A stretch of 64,000 nt of DNA from Verrucomicrobiales bacterium (GCA_016795385.1 JAEUHI010000048.1:62001-126000), one strand, 5' to 3'. Positions 47,554 through 57,067 are shown, counted from the stretch's first letter. Made by a program: numbers and translations. Notes: a model not told the origin generated them from the sequence alone.

Positions 47554-49165
47554 ATTTCTTCCCCGCATCGCCATCGTCGGCCGCCCCAACGTCGGCAAAT
47601 CGGCCATCTTCAACCGGCTCGCCGGACGCCGCATCTCCATCGTCCACGATGAGCCCGGCGTGACCCGCGACCGCATCGCCGTCGAGGTGAAACGCGCGCG
47701 CATCCCCTACGAGCTCTGCGACACCGGCGGGATCGGGGCCATCCTCGACGACGGCTTCGCCGACCAGGTGCGGGCGGAGGCCGATATCGCCATCGCCGCG
47801 GCGGATCTGATCCTTTTTGTCGTCGATGCCCGGGAGGGGCTCCATCCCATCGACCGCGACATCGCCCTGCATCTCCGCAGCAGCGGGACGCAGGTGCTGC
47901 TGTTGGTGAACAAAGTCGACACGCCGAAGACCGATCCGCTCACGCTGGAGTTTGCCGCGCTCGGCTTCGAGACCCAGATCGATCTCTCCGCCGCCCACGG
48001 CCGGAACTTCGGCGAGCTCGAGGAACTCATCCACGGTGAACTCTCCGTCCTCGGTTTTTCGGCGGACAGCGGCGAGGACGAGGCCGATGAAGATCCCGTC
48101 AAAATCGCCATCGTGGGGCGTCCCAATGTCGGGAAGTCCTCTCTCATCAACGCGCTCCTCAATGATCAGCGCGCCATCGTTTCCAACGTGGCCGGCACCA
48201 CCCGCGACGCCGTCGACGTGCCCTACGAGCGGGATGGGAATCCCTACCTCCTCATCGACACCGCGGGCATCCGCAAACGGACCAAACGCGATACCTCCGT
48301 CGAGGTCTTTTCGGTGATGCGTTCGGAGAAATCGATCCGCCGCGCCGACATCTGCCTGCTCGTCATCGATGCCTCTTCCGGGGTCACTTCGCAGGATCGA
48401 CGCATCGCCAAGATCGTCATCGACGAGAACAAACCCTGCATCGTCGTTCTCAACAAATTCGACCTTTACCATCCCGACGCGAAATACCGCGACCGCATCG
48501 ACCAGTTCCGCGAGGAGCTCGGCGACGACCTCTTCTTCCTGCCCTACGCGCCCAAAGTCGCAATTTCGGCGAAGCAGCGCGATCACCTCGGAAAGATCTT
48601 CGAGGCCGTCGAGAAGGTCCTCAAGGCTGCCGCCGAGCCCGTCCCGACCGGTGCCTTGAACCGCCTCCTCCACCTTTCCATCGAGCGCAATCCGCCTCCG
48701 GTGCGGATGGGCAAGCGCCTGAAGCTCCTTTACGCCACCCAGCGTCGCGAGGACGAGCCCGGCCGCGTGCCCGTGCCCGAGTATCTCCTCTTCGTGAACT
48801 ACGCCGAGCTCATGACGCGCACCTACGAGCGTTTCCTCGAAAACCAGATCCGCAGTGAATACCCGATGGAGGGCCTGCCCTTTGTCTTCGAGGTGAAATC
48901 GCGCGTTTCCGAGACCAAGGAAGCCCGCAACAAGGTCGCGAAAGCCAAGGCCGTCGAATCCGGGGAGAAAAAGGCGTCTGGTCCGGGGACTCGGTCCGCC
49001 GCCACGAAAAAAGCGAGCGCCAAACCTGCGGCAAAAGCCACCGCCAAAACCGCCAAGCCCGTTGCGAAACGCGGAGGGGCTGCGGCCAAACGTGTCCTCA
49101 AGAAAGGGCGCCCGGCTCCTGGCAAAACCGCCGCCTCGTCGGGCAAGCGCCGAGGCGGGAAGTGA
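47543..49165 (+). CDS. der: Ribosome-associated GTPase Der (EngA)
   Basis: 540 aa. Two tandem GTPase domains each carry GRPNVGKS, a DEPGVTRD or GTTRDAVD switch, a DTGGI/DTAGI G3 motif and an NKVD or NKFD motif. A KH-like domain follows (about 365-450). A Lys/Ala-rich tail of some 80 residues (from EARNKVAKAKAVESGEKKAS) is longer than in standard Der (about 440-490 aa). Der is needed for 50S assembly. It is coupled to pgsA by overlap. Confidence 0.96.
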   Translation: MPRKFLPRIAIVGRPNVGKSAIFNRLAGRRISIVHDEPGVTRDRIAVEVKRARIPYELCDTGGIGAILDDGFADQVRAEADIAIAAADLILFVVDAREGLHPIDRDIALHLRSSGTQVLLLVNKVDTPKTDPLTLEFAALGFETQIDLSAAHGRNFGELEELIHGELSVLGFSADSGEDEADEDPVKIAIVGRPNVGKSSLINALLNDQRAIVSNVAGTTRDAVDVPYERDGNPYLLIDTAGIRKRTKRDTSVEVFSVMRSEKSIRRADICLLVIDASSGVTSQDRRIAKIVIDENKPCIVVLNKFDLYHPDAKYRDRIDQFREELGDDLFFLPYAPKVAISAKQRDHLGKIFEAVEKVLKAAAEPVPTGALNRLLHLSIERNPPPVRMGKRLKLLYATQRREDEPGRVPVPEYLLFVNYAELMTRTYERFLENQIRSEYPMEGLPFVFEVKSRVSETKEARNKVAKAKAVESGEKKASGPGTRSAATKKASAKPAAKATAKTAKPVAKRGGAAAKRVLKKGRPAPGKTAASSGKRRGGK

Positions 49166-49183
49166 TCGGCTCTCCGCAGCTCG

Positions 49184-49990
49184 TCAGCGCGAGCGGATCT
49201 CTTCGATTTCCTCCGGCGAGGCCGGGAGCACGTTCATCTTGGCACCGTCGGGCACCTCGACCTGGGGATTCTCCTCGTAGAGGTAGGACTCCATGATCAT
49301 GTAAACCTTGCCCCGGGCATTCGGGCGATAGGTGCGGGCTCCAAACGCACGGGTGATCTTGATCGGCTCCTTCCCCGTCTCGATCTCGAGCACAAACTGC
49401 TGCTGGCCGGAAAGTCCGAAGGTGGGATCGACCTTGCGCATCTCTGTCTGGATCTCGACGAGCGGTCGGAAAAGTTCCTGATAGGCGACCTTGCCGTCCT
49501 TGATCTCCGGCGGCGAGACGCGGGGCACTTCGAGATCCACGAAAATGTTCAGCGAGCCCCTGGGCTGGTTGGCGACGAGATCGGGATTCGCTTCGACCAG
49601 TTCGGGCGTGTGAGGCACTTCGAGAAATCCATCATTGTCGACCACGAGCACGAGCGGCTTGTCTTTGATATCGAGAAAGAGCTCGATGTCTCCCGGCTTG
49701 ATCTGGGGATTCCGGCTCTGGATGCGCAGCTTGTAGCTCTTGGCATCGGCCTTGGCCCGTGCGTCGCTCTGGGCGATGCGGAGGAGCTGCTGATAAGGCA
49801 GCCGGGCGAGGTCGTTGTAGGCGAGAGGACGGCCCGAGAGCGTCTCCGGAGTGGCCGGCTCCGACGCCGGGGCGGCCGGGTTCCCGGCGGCGGGTTCGGA
49901 CTTCTCCGCGTCCTGCGCGCCGAGATTCCCCACCGCGAGGGCCGGGACGGCAACGAGAGACGCGAAAAGAAAGCGTGGCAGGCGGTTCAT
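49184..49990 (-). CDS. Exported protein of unknown function
   Basis: 268 aa from the ATG at 49990. The signal peptide is NRLPRFLFASLVAVPALAVG, followed by an Ala/Pro-rich spacer. The mature part contains LQSRN-like beta-rich sequence (SYKLRIQSRNPQIKPGDIEL; KPLVLVVDNDGFLEVPHTPE) and ends with TYRPNARGKVYMIMESYLYE. No named family is recognised; it may be specific to this phylum. It is convergent with der. Confidence 0.6.
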   Translation of the reverse strand: MNRLPRFLFASLVAVPALAVGNLGAQDAEKSEPAAGNPAAPASEPATPETLSGRPLAYNDLARLPYQQLLRIAQSDARAKADAKSYKLRIQSRNPQIKPGDIELFLDIKDKPLVLVVDNDGFLEVPHTPELVEANPDLVANQPRGSLNIFVDLEVPRVSPPEIKDGKVAYQELFRPLVEIQTEMRKVDPTFGLSGQQQFVLEIETGKEPIKITRAFGARTYRPNARGKVYMIMESYLYEENPQVEVPDGAKMNVLPASPEEIEEIRSR

Positions 49991-50152
49991 GGCGTCGGGT
50001 TTCGGCAATCTAGCCATGCCCCGCACGAAAGGCAACACAAGTCTCCGGCGCAAGGGTGCGGGACAGAATTGTCAGGCTATGCCGGAAACCCGATGAATCT
50101 TTGAGCGTAAAAAATGTCCAGGTTCCATCTACTGGAAATTTTGAAGCAGAAT

Positions 50153-50510
50153 CGTCCCAGCGGGACGAAAGACGGTAGCCGGTGGTGGAGCGCGGCGGAA
50201 CCACCGGTCAACCACACGTGGAAACGGACGCGCCCGGGAGGGGCGCGAGAAGCCTCCGGAGTATCCTCGGCGCACGACCGTCGGGTTTTCACCATGAAGC
50301 GCGAGCCTGCTTCACCATCGGACGCAAACCTTTCAGGAGGAGAATCGGGAGTTGGTGATGCGCGGCGGGGTGAAGTTCGAAGAAGAACGGCTCTCGTGAG
50401 GAGGTCCGCTTCTTCCGCCCATCCGGGGCGGGGTTCTCTTTTCCGGGGTGGTGGTCCGGTGGTTCCGCCGCGCTCCACCACCGGCTACCTTCTTTGGCCC
50501 CTCCGGGGCC
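50153..50510. repeat. Two oppositely oriented copies of a two-hairpin intergenic element
   Basis: Copy 1 (plus strand): hairpin CGTCCC-AGC-GGGACG at 50153-50167, then AAAGAC and a 34-bp block at 50174-50207 whose own arms are CCGGTGGT and ACCACCGG. Copy 2 (minus strand): hairpin GGCCCC-GGA-GGGGCC at 50510-50496, then AAAGAA and the same 34-bp block at 50489-50456. The 34-bp blocks are perfectly complementary across the region. The first hairpin changes sequence but keeps its 6-bp stem and 3-base loop. The 570-bp gap between the flanking genes (49990 and 50625) has no other recognisable gene. Confidence 0.9.
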
Positions 50511-50624
50511 TATACTCGTTCCCTCCGCCGATGACGCTTGTTTCCCCAGCCGGGCTGGACGGCTTGACCTGACTTTTTTCTCGCGCACACCTGGCGCAAC
50601 ATGGGCCGATAGGACGGGACCAAC

Positions 50625-51530
50625 TCAGGTCCCCTTCTCTTCCGCGAACCGTCCTTCCCAGAACATCCGCATCCCCTCGGCGCACATTTCGGTGCCGTTG
50701 ATGGCCTGGTAATCGGGCCAAAGAAGTGGATCCATCCCCAGTCGGTAGGCTTGCTCCAGCTGGAAGGCCTCGTAGGCGATCCCGAGCGCCTCGCCGGAGT
50801 AACCCTCGCGCACCCGCTGGCGGATGAATTCCGCATTCAGCTCGACCGATTCGCGATAGGCGGCAAGGTGATCCTCCGGACTTCCGACTTCACCGAAGTG
50901 CGTCAGGAACAGACGGTCAGGGGCGAGTGCCGCGATTTTGTCGAGGCTGGCTAGGCTGTGTTCGAGGTGAAACTGCGGCGGCGCCGAGGTCACGGAAAGA
51001 TAGGGGCTGCCTCCGAGGCGTGCACCCGCGGCATCTCCGGTGAAAAGAGTGCCTTCGATCTGAAACGCATGGTGGTGGAAGGCGTGGCCCGGCGTGTCGT
51101 GCGCGGTGATGCGCAGCCCCGCGAGCTCGACCGATTCCCCATCGGCGATCGCCTTCACCCGCTCGGCCCGCGCCGGGGTGAGACCGCCCCAGAGGGTATC
51201 GAAGCGATCACCGTAGACGCCGCGGGCACTTTCGAGGAGACGGCCCGGATCCACGAGATGCCTCGCTCCCCGGGTGTGGACGTGGACATCCACTCCGTGG
51301 GCCGCGAACCAACCCGCCGCCCCGGCATGATCGAGATGGATGTGGGTGACGAGCACTCCCTGGAGATCCTCCGGTGACAATCCATGCGCAGCCAAACCCG
51401 CGACAAGACGATCGAGAGTCGACTCGGGACCCGTCTCAATGAGAAACGCGCCCCCTTTTCCCATCACGAGATAAGCGGCGATCCCGCCGGTCACCCCTTG
51501 GAACTCCAAATCAATCGTCACGACCTCCAT
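50625..51530 (-). CDS. MBL-fold metallo-hydrolase
   Basis: 301 aa from the ATG at 51530. The metal-binding motif is VLVTHIHLDHAGAAGWF (HxHxDH) and additional ligands include DTPGHAFHHH, FTGDAAGARLGG and LFLTHFGEVG. It is a probable hydrolase of thioesters or similar substrates (glyoxalase-II-like superfamily); the substrate is unknown. It is divergent from the AhbA/B-like gene with a 61-bp gap. Confidence 0.85.
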   Translation of the reverse strand: MEVVTIDLEFQGVTGGIAAYLVMGKGGAFLIETGPESTLDRLVAGLAAHGLSPEDLQGVLVTHIHLDHAGAAGWFAAHGVDVHVHTRGARHLVDPGRLLESARGVYGDRFDTLWGGLTPARAERVKAIADGESVELAGLRITAHDTPGHAFHHHAFQIEGTLFTGDAAGARLGGSPYLSVTSAPPQFHLEHSLASLDKIAALAPDRLFLTHFGEVGSPEDHLAAYRESVELNAEFIRQRVREGYSGEALGIAYEAFQLEQAYRLGMDPLLWPDYQAINGTEMCAEGMRMFWEGRFAEEKGT

Positions 51531-51591
51531 TGCGCGCAAATTGGCCGAAACCGGTCGTTTGGCCAACTCAAACTTGCCGGAATCCGCGCCC

Positions 51592-52746
51592 ATGCCTAAG
51601 TTCCCGCCTTTCATGAGCGCCGAAACCCTTTCCCACATCCCCACCGAACATGATGATCCGATCAATACCCGGATCCTCGAAGTCTCCGAAGACCTCGTCG
51701 AGGGATTCCAGCGTTATCCTTTCCAGCACATCGCGGAGAAGTCCGGTGTGCCGCTGGAGACGGTGCTCGAGCGTATCCGCGCGATGGTCGAGGCCGGCGT
51801 GATCCGCCGCGTCCGCCAGACCCTGCTCGCCACCAAGCTCGCCCACGGGGCTCTCTGTGCCTGGAAAGTCGATCCGAACAAGCTCGACGCCACCTTTGAC
51901 TTCATGTTCCGCGAGGATCCGTTTTCGGGACACGTCGTGACCCGCTCGACCGATCGCGAAATCTCCGGCAGCGATTACAAACTCTGGACCACTCTCAAGG
52001 TGCCCCAAGGCGAGTCCCTCGAGGAGCACGCCGAAGTCCTCCGCCGCATCACCGGGGCCCATGAGTTCGTCCTCATGCCCGCCAACGGCATCTTCGCCCT
52101 CGGGGTCGGCCACGTCCGTCGCAAATCGATGGAGCCCGGTGCCAAGTCCGACGAGCCTGCCGTGATGACGACCACGAACCCCGTCGAACTCGATGCCGAC
52201 GAGTGGGAGGTTCTCCTCGCGATCAAGGAAGAACTCACCCCCGACGAAATCTGCGAAGATCCCTGGGGACCCCGCGCCGACGCCATCGGTTTTGACCGCG
52301 AGCGCTTTTATCAGATTGCGGAAACCCTTGATCGTAAGAAGGCGATCGGGCGTTTTTCCACTTTCCTTGAGCACGTCAAACCGAGCCAGACCGGGCAGCG
52401 GGTGACCCGCTTCAACGCCCTCTTCCACTGGAAAGTGCCCGAAGGCATGCAACCCCAGGCCGGAGCCGAGGTCGGACGCCACACCATCATGACCCACTGC
52501 TACTGGCGCGAGGGCGGCCCCCGCTTCGGTGGGGTGAACATCATGGGCGTGGTCCACGGGACCGAGCGGGACAAAGTGCTGGAGCACAAAGCCGCGATCG
52601 ACGCCCATCTCGCCTCCGTCGGCATTCCGCTGCTCTACACGAACGTGTTCTGGGGCGGCCGCAGCGAGATCAAACCCTCGGAGATTTCCCCGAAGGTTTA
52701 CCGGGCCTTCCATGAAAAATGGAAGGACTCCGGCTGTGTTCTGTGA
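51592..52746 (+). CDS. Fused AhbA/AhbB-like (Lrp/AsnC-type) protein, siroheme decarboxylase-related
   Basis: 384 aa from the ATG at 51592. Two tandem units each combine a winged-helix segment with a Lrp/AsnC-like alpha/beta domain: first PINTRILEVSEDLVEGFQRY then GVIRRVRQTLL; second DEWEVLLAIKEELTPDEICE then KAIGRFSTFLEHVK. Siroheme decarboxylase subunits AhbA and AhbB (and NirDLGH) have this architecture, normally as separate polypeptides or fusions. The alternative is a transcription factor. Co-directional with gatC 15 bp downstream. Confidence 0.72.
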   Translation: MPKFPPFMSAETLSHIPTEHDDPINTRILEVSEDLVEGFQRYPFQHIAEKSGVPLETVLERIRAMVEAGVIRRVRQTLLATKLAHGALCAWKVDPNKLDATFDFMFREDPFSGHVVTRSTDREISGSDYKLWTTLKVPQGESLEEHAEVLRRITGAHEFVLMPANGIFALGVGHVRRKSMEPGAKSDEPAVMTTTNPVELDADEWEVLLAIKEELTPDEICEDPWGPRADAIGFDRERFYQIAETLDRKKAIGRFSTFLEHVKPSQTGQRVTRFNALFHWKVPEGMQPQAGAEVGRHTIMTHCYWREGGPRFGGVNIMGVVHGTERDKVLEHKAAIDAHLASVGIPLLYTNVFWGGRSEIKPSEISPKVYRAFHEKWKDSGCVL

Positions 52747-52761
52747 TAGTCATCCCGCACG

Positions 52762-53037
52762 ATGAATATCCGCCAAGTCGCAGCCCTCGCGCGCCTCGAA
52801 CTCACCGACGAAGAAGCCGGCCGCTACCAGGCCCAGGTCGATCAGATCCTGCACTACGTCGAGCAGCTCAACGCCATCGATGTGAGCGGAATCGAACCCA
52901 CCGCGCATGCCGCGGCGGTCTACGACGTCGTCCGCGAGGATGTCGCCACCGGCGGAGGCCTCACCCGCGAGGAAGCCCTTTCCAACGCCCCCCTCGTCGC
53001 CCAGGATCAGTTCCGCCTGCCCAAGGTGGTGGAGTGA
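52762..53037 (+). CDS. gatC: Asp/Glu-tRNA(Asn/Gln) amidotransferase subunit C
   Basis: 91 aa. NIRQVAALARLELTDEEAGR, the helix VDQILHYVEQLNAIDVSGIE and VREDVATGGGLTREEALSNA are typical of GatC. It stabilises the GatA-GatB complex that forms Gln-tRNA(Gln) or Asn-tRNA(Asn). gatA follows 46 bp later; gatB is not in the window. Confidence 0.95.
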   Translation: MNIRQVAALARLELTDEEAGRYQAQVDQILHYVEQLNAIDVSGIEPTAHAAAVYDVVREDVATGGGLTREEALSNAPLVAQDQFRLPKVVE

Positions 53038-53083
53038 ACCCTCTCCGGTCCCCGCCTTCACCCTCTTCAGTCCCCTTTCCGCC

Positions 53084-54508
53084 GTGAACCCCGCGACCCT
53101 CACCCTTACCGGACTCCGTGCCGCCTACGCTTCGGGCGACCTCACCCCTGCCGACGTCCTTACCGCCCTCGCCGCGGAGATCGACTCGCGCGACCCGGCC
53201 ATCGGCGGTTACCTCTCGCACGATCTCGAGCTCGCCCTCGCCGACGCGAAGTCCGCCGATCTTTCCAAGCCCCTCGGCGGCGTGCCGATCGCGATCAAGG
53301 ATCTCATCAACGTGAAGGGACACCCTTGTTCCTGCGCCTCGCAGATCCTCCATGGGAAATACACCTCGCCCTACGACGCCACCGTCATCCGCAAACTCCG
53401 CGAGGCCGGGGCGATTCCCTTCGGTCGGACGAACATGGATGAATTCGCGATGGGTTCCTCGAATGAGAATTCGGGGATCAAACCCTGCCGCAATCCCCAC
53501 GATCCCGACCGCATCCCGGGCGGCTCCTCCGGAGGCTCCGCCGCCGTCGTCGCCGCCCATACTGCCATCGCCGCCCTCGGCACCGACACCGGCGGCTCGA
53601 TCCGCCAGCCTGCCTCGCATTGCGGCATCGTCGGACTGAAGCCCACCTACGGCCGCGTCTCGCGATACGGCCTCGTCGCCTTCGCCTCCTCCCTCGACCA
53701 ATGTGGTCCCATGACCAAAACCGTGGCCGACGCCGCCGCGATGCTCGAGGTCATGGCCGGAGCCTGCGACCGCGATTCCACCTGCCTCGACGCCCCGGTG
53801 CCGCGATACACCGAGGAAATCGGCAAAGAGATCAAGGGGCTCCGCATCGGCCTGCCCGCGGAGTATTTCGCCACCGGACTCGATCCCGCCGTGCGCGAGC
53901 GGGTCGAAGGCGCCGTGAAGACCCTCGAGTCGCTCGGAGCCGAGATCGTGCCCGTTTCCCTGCCCAATACCGGACACGCCGTCGCGACCTATTACATCAT
54001 CGCCACAGCCGAGGCCTCCTCGAACCTCGCCCGCTTCGACGGCGTCCGCTACGGCCACCGTGCCCAGGCCGACGATCTCATCGGAATGTATGGCAAGAGC
54101 CGCGACGAAGGCTTCGGCGAGGAAGTGAAGCGCCGCATCCTCCTCGGCACCTACGTGCTCAGCTCGGGCTACTACGACGCCTATTACCTCCGTGCCCAGA
54201 AGGTGCGCACGCTGATCCGCCGCGATTTCGAAGAGGCCTTCACCAAGGTCGATCTCATCGCCTCGCCCGTCTCGCCCGTGCCTCCCTTCAAACTCGGCGA
54301 AAAACACAGCGATCCCCTCGCGATGTACCTCGCCGACATCTACACCATTTCCGCGAACCTCGCCGGGATCTGCGGCATTTCGGTTCCCTGTGGCACCGTC
54401 ACCGTCGAAGGAAAGGAACTGCCCGTGGGGCTGCAACTCCTCGGCAAGTCCTTCGGCGAGGCCGAACTGATCCGCGCGGCGCATGCCTACGAGGTGGCGC
54501 GCGGGTGA
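53084..54508 (+). CDS. gatA: Asp/Glu-tRNA(Asn/Gln) amidotransferase subunit A
   Basis: 474 aa from a GTG at 53084 (V-N-P-A-T-L); the longer upstream frame overlaps gatC out of frame and is not homologous. The amidase-signature catalytic residues are Lys in GVPIAIKDLINVKG, the cis-Ser in PGGSSGGSAAVVA and the nucleophilic Ser in GTDTGGSIRQPAS. It releases ammonia from glutamine for tRNA amidation. Operon with gatC. Confidence 0.96.
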   Translation: MNPATLTLTGLRAAYASGDLTPADVLTALAAEIDSRDPAIGGYLSHDLELALADAKSADLSKPLGGVPIAIKDLINVKGHPCSCASQILHGKYTSPYDATVIRKLREAGAIPFGRTNMDEFAMGSSNENSGIKPCRNPHDPDRIPGGSSGGSAAVVAAHTAIAALGTDTGGSIRQPASHCGIVGLKPTYGRVSRYGLVAFASSLDQCGPMTKTVADAAAMLEVMAGACDRDSTCLDAPVPRYTEEIGKEIKGLRIGLPAEYFATGLDPAVRERVEGAVKTLESLGAEIVPVSLPNTGHAVATYYIIATAEASSNLARFDGVRYGHRAQADDLIGMYGKSRDEGFGEEVKRRILLGTYVLSSGYYDAYYLRAQKVRTLIRRDFEEAFTKVDLIASPVSPVPPFKLGEKHSDPLAMYLADIYTISANLAGICGISVPCGTVTVEGKELPVGLQLLGKSFGEAELIRAAHAYEVARG

Positions 54509-54514
54509 ACCGCG

Positions 54515-55105
54515 ATGAACCTGACCAGCCTCACTTTCGCCCTCGGCATCGCCGCCCTCGTCGCGCTCACCGGCTGGTTCATCGATTGGGGTGCGGGCAG
54601 ACCCGGCGGATGGAGTCCGCGGAAACGTCGCATCGCCCGCGTCATCTCCGTGCTCGCGACGATCGCAGTAGGAGGTTTCGTTTATCAGACCGATGCGAAG
54701 CTACGCGGTACGACCCTTTTCGAAGTGGCCGGCCCCTGGGAGGAGAACGGAGCCCGGATCTGGCCCGTCGAGGTCGAGCATCCCGGTGTCGAACACACTC
54801 TCATGATCTACCCGTTCACCCGGGGCTTCGACAGCGCCGAGCGCCCGGTCACCTTGCGGGCGCGGTTGGGAGAGAAAGGCGGTGCGGTCCTCATCGACCA
54901 GACCTTCATCCATGGGACGACCCGTCGTTCGGGCAAGAATTCCTCCGCCCTCACCTGGGTGGACGTGACCCATTCCTTCACCCCGACCCGGGCCGGGACC
55001 CATGAGTTGATCGTCGAATCGGTCGACGGAGCCCTACCCGTGAATCTCCACCTCCGCATCGCCGATCCGGAGAAACGTGATGGAAAGCGGGCGCCGGGGT
55101 ATTGA
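54515..55105 (+). CDS. Hypothetical membrane-anchored protein
   Basis: 196 aa. Two N-terminal hydrophobic segments (LTFALGIAALVALTGWFI; RVISVLATIAVGGFVYQT) are followed by a soluble beta-rich domain (FEVAGPWEENGARIWPVEVE ... HELIVESVDGALPVNLHLRI). No family is known to me. It follows gatA by 6 bp and is probably co-transcribed with it. Confidence 0.65.
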   Translation: MNLTSLTFALGIAALVALTGWFIDWGAGRPGGWSPRKRRIARVISVLATIAVGGFVYQTDAKLRGTTLFEVAGPWEENGARIWPVEVEHPGVEHTLMIYPFTRGFDSAERPVTLRARLGEKGGAVLIDQTFIHGTTRRSGKNSSALTWVDVTHSFTPTRAGTHELIVESVDGALPVNLHLRIADPEKRDGKRAPGY

Positions 55106-55122
55106 GAGAAGGGATTCGGCGG

Positions 55123-55530
55123 TTACACGAAAGGATTTTCAATCCTGAGGTCACCGAGCACGCGATGGTGTTGCAGATCTTCCGTGAAAATCCGGGTCGC
55201 TCCCGAAGCGATCGCGGCAGCGATGATCAGACTGTCGTAAAATCGATATTGGGTCGTGCGGCTGATCGCCACCGCCTCGCGATACAGATCGACCGATGGC
55301 AAAACCGTGCAGCGTGGCCAAAGCAGTAGTTCGATGAACTCGGCCAAATCTTCCGGACGCATCGGGGTGGCGAATCGATGCAGTGCCACGTGGGAAAACT
55401 CCTGGACTACCTGCCAGCTGATTTGCCACTCGCTGTCAAGAATCCTGTTTGCGACCGCTGACTTTCGCCGATCGTTGCGATCGAAGGCGTAGACGATCAC
55501 GTTCGTATCGAGGAAGGGCTTATCGGTCAT
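55123..55530 (-). CDS. vapC: PIN-domain toxin (VapC-type)
   Basis: 135 aa. PIN residues: FLDTNVIVYAFDRND (first Asp), VVQEFSHVAL (Glu), YDSLIIAAAIASG (Asp), and IFTEDLQHH near the end. It is a predicted Mg-dependent RNase that cleaves RNA, usually tRNA or rRNA. It overlaps its antitoxin gene by 11 bp. Confidence 0.9.
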   Translation of the reverse strand: MTDKPFLDTNVIVYAFDRNDRRKSAVANRILDSEWQISWQVVQEFSHVALHRFATPMRPEDLAEFIELLLWPRCTVLPSVDLYREAVAISRTTQYRFYDSLIIAAAIASGATRIFTEDLQHHRVLGDLRIENPFV

Positions 55531-55738
55531 TCATCTCATCCCGGTTGAACGGGCCTCCGGCGTTCACGTAGTCAAGCCGTTCGATCAACTCGGAGGCGCG
55601 ACGAGCCCGGTCTCTGCGACCGGCAACCTCGGCCAGCCATTCGCGGAACAAATGGTTCAACGTCGTTTTTTGTGCCCTGGCGGCTTCCCTCGCTTCCTCG
55701 ATCAATTTCTCTTCGGCACTTAAGGTGATATTCTTCAT
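55520..55738 (-). CDS. vapB: Ribbon-helix-helix antitoxin (VapB-type)
   Basis: 72 aa from the ATG at 55738. The N-terminal MKNITLSAEEKLIEEAREAA ribbon-helix-helix and a C-terminal flexible tail (ERLDYVNAGGPFNRDEMND) fit a VapB-type antitoxin. Upstream, GTGCACACGAAAACAGTGTC at 55751-55770 is a candidate autoregulatory site. Confidence 0.8.
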   Translation of the reverse strand: MKNITLSAEEKLIEEAREAARAQKTTLNHLFREWLAEVAGRRDRARRASELIERLDYVNAGGPFNRDEMNDR

Positions 55739-55836
55739 ACACGAAGTTAGTGCACACGAAAACAGTGTCAAATCTCGCCCCGAACGTTCGATTGAAATCT
55801 CTTGCCCCTTTGAACCCCGTTTCGCACGATCCCAGC

Positions 55837-56976
55837 ATGATCCGTCTCCTTTCCTGCTTTGCCGCTTGTCTTCTCTTTCTCCCCCTTCACGCCGAAACGC
55901 CCTCCGTTTCCACGCTGCTCTCCCCCTTCGTCGAACGCGGTGAACTGGCGGGAGCGGTCGCGCTCGTTACGGATGCGAAGGGGACACTCTCCGTCGAGTG
56001 TGTCGGCTGGGCCGACGTCGAAGCGAAGCGCCCCATGACGCCTGACACGCTCTTCTGGATCGCTTCGGAATCGAAACCGATGACGGCGGTCGCGGTGATG
56101 ATGCTCGTCGATGAAGGGAAGATCGCCCTCGATGACCCGGTCGAGAAATACCTCCCCGAGTTCCGTGCCCAAATGCTCGTGGCGGAGAAGACCGAGACTC
56201 AGACCGTCCTCCAAAAGCCCGCGCGTCCCATCACGATCCGCGATTGTCTCTCCCACATGAGCGGTCTGCCTTTCAAATCCGCCGCGGAGGAACCCGTCCT
56301 CGATGGTCTCCCCCTCGCCGCCGCGGTAAAGACCTACGCGATGACCCCGCTTCAAACCGAGCCCGGCACCGCCTATCAATACTCGAATGCGGGAATCAAC
56401 ACGGCCGCCCGCGTCCTGGAAGTCGTCGCGGAAATGCCCTACGAGCGGTTCATGCAAGAGCGCCTCTTCGACCCTCTCGGGATGAAGGACACCACCTTCT
56501 GGCCGGACGAAGCGCAGGCGGCACGGCTCGCCAAATCTTATCGTCCCGACAAGGACAAAACCAAACTCGAGCCCTTCGAGATCACCCAGCTCCGTTACCC
56601 GCTTTCGGACCGCGTCCACCGCTTCCCGATGCCGGCGGGCGGACTTTTTTCGACGGCGGAGGATACCGCACGCTTCGCCCGGATGCTCCTGAACCGGGGA
56701 GAATTCGAAGGCCGCCGATACCTTTCGGAATCCGCTGTCGCCGAGATCTCCAAGCGACAAACCCCGGATTCGGTGAGCAACGCCTATGGCCTCGGTTTCG
56801 CCCTGGGGCCGGATTGGTTTGGCCACGGTGGTGCCCACGCCACCAACCTGGAGATCCACCCAGGGAAAGCTCGAGCCATCATTTGGATGGTCCAGCACGC
56901 CGGATTCCCCGGCGAAGGCAAAGAGGCTCAGGGAGTTTTCAAGGATCATGCCCTTTCGGGCGAGCCGTTGGAATGA
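55837..56976 (+). CDS. Secreted serine hydrolase of the beta-lactamase/DD-peptidase family
   Basis: 379 aa from the ATG at 55837. A signal peptide (MIRLLSCFAACLLFLPLHAE) is followed by the catalytic SxxK as SESK (Ser77 and Lys80), YSN in TAYQYSNAGINTAA and HGGAHAT near the end. This is the class C beta-lactamase-like/esterase-D-peptidase fold. The substrate may be an ester or peptide; resistance cannot be inferred. It is divergent from vapBC. Confidence 0.86.
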   Translation: MIRLLSCFAACLLFLPLHAETPSVSTLLSPFVERGELAGAVALVTDAKGTLSVECVGWADVEAKRPMTPDTLFWIASESKPMTAVAVMMLVDEGKIALDDPVEKYLPEFRAQMLVAEKTETQTVLQKPARPITIRDCLSHMSGLPFKSAAEEPVLDGLPLAAAVKTYAMTPLQTEPGTAYQYSNAGINTAARVLEVVAEMPYERFMQERLFDPLGMKDTTFWPDEAQAARLAKSYRPDKDKTKLEPFEITQLRYPLSDRVHRFPMPAGGLFSTAEDTARFARMLLNRGEFEGRRYLSESAVAEISKRQTPDSVSNAYGLGFALGPDWFGHGGAHATNLEIHPGKARAIIWMVQHAGFPGEGKEAQGVFKDHALSGEPLE

Positions 56977-57067
56977 TCGTTCGCCCCCCGGCGGGAATTG
57001 GTTTCCGATACACGATTTTGATTGAAGTCGGACGTGGAAAAGCAGAGCATGCGGAGAATCTGAACGC

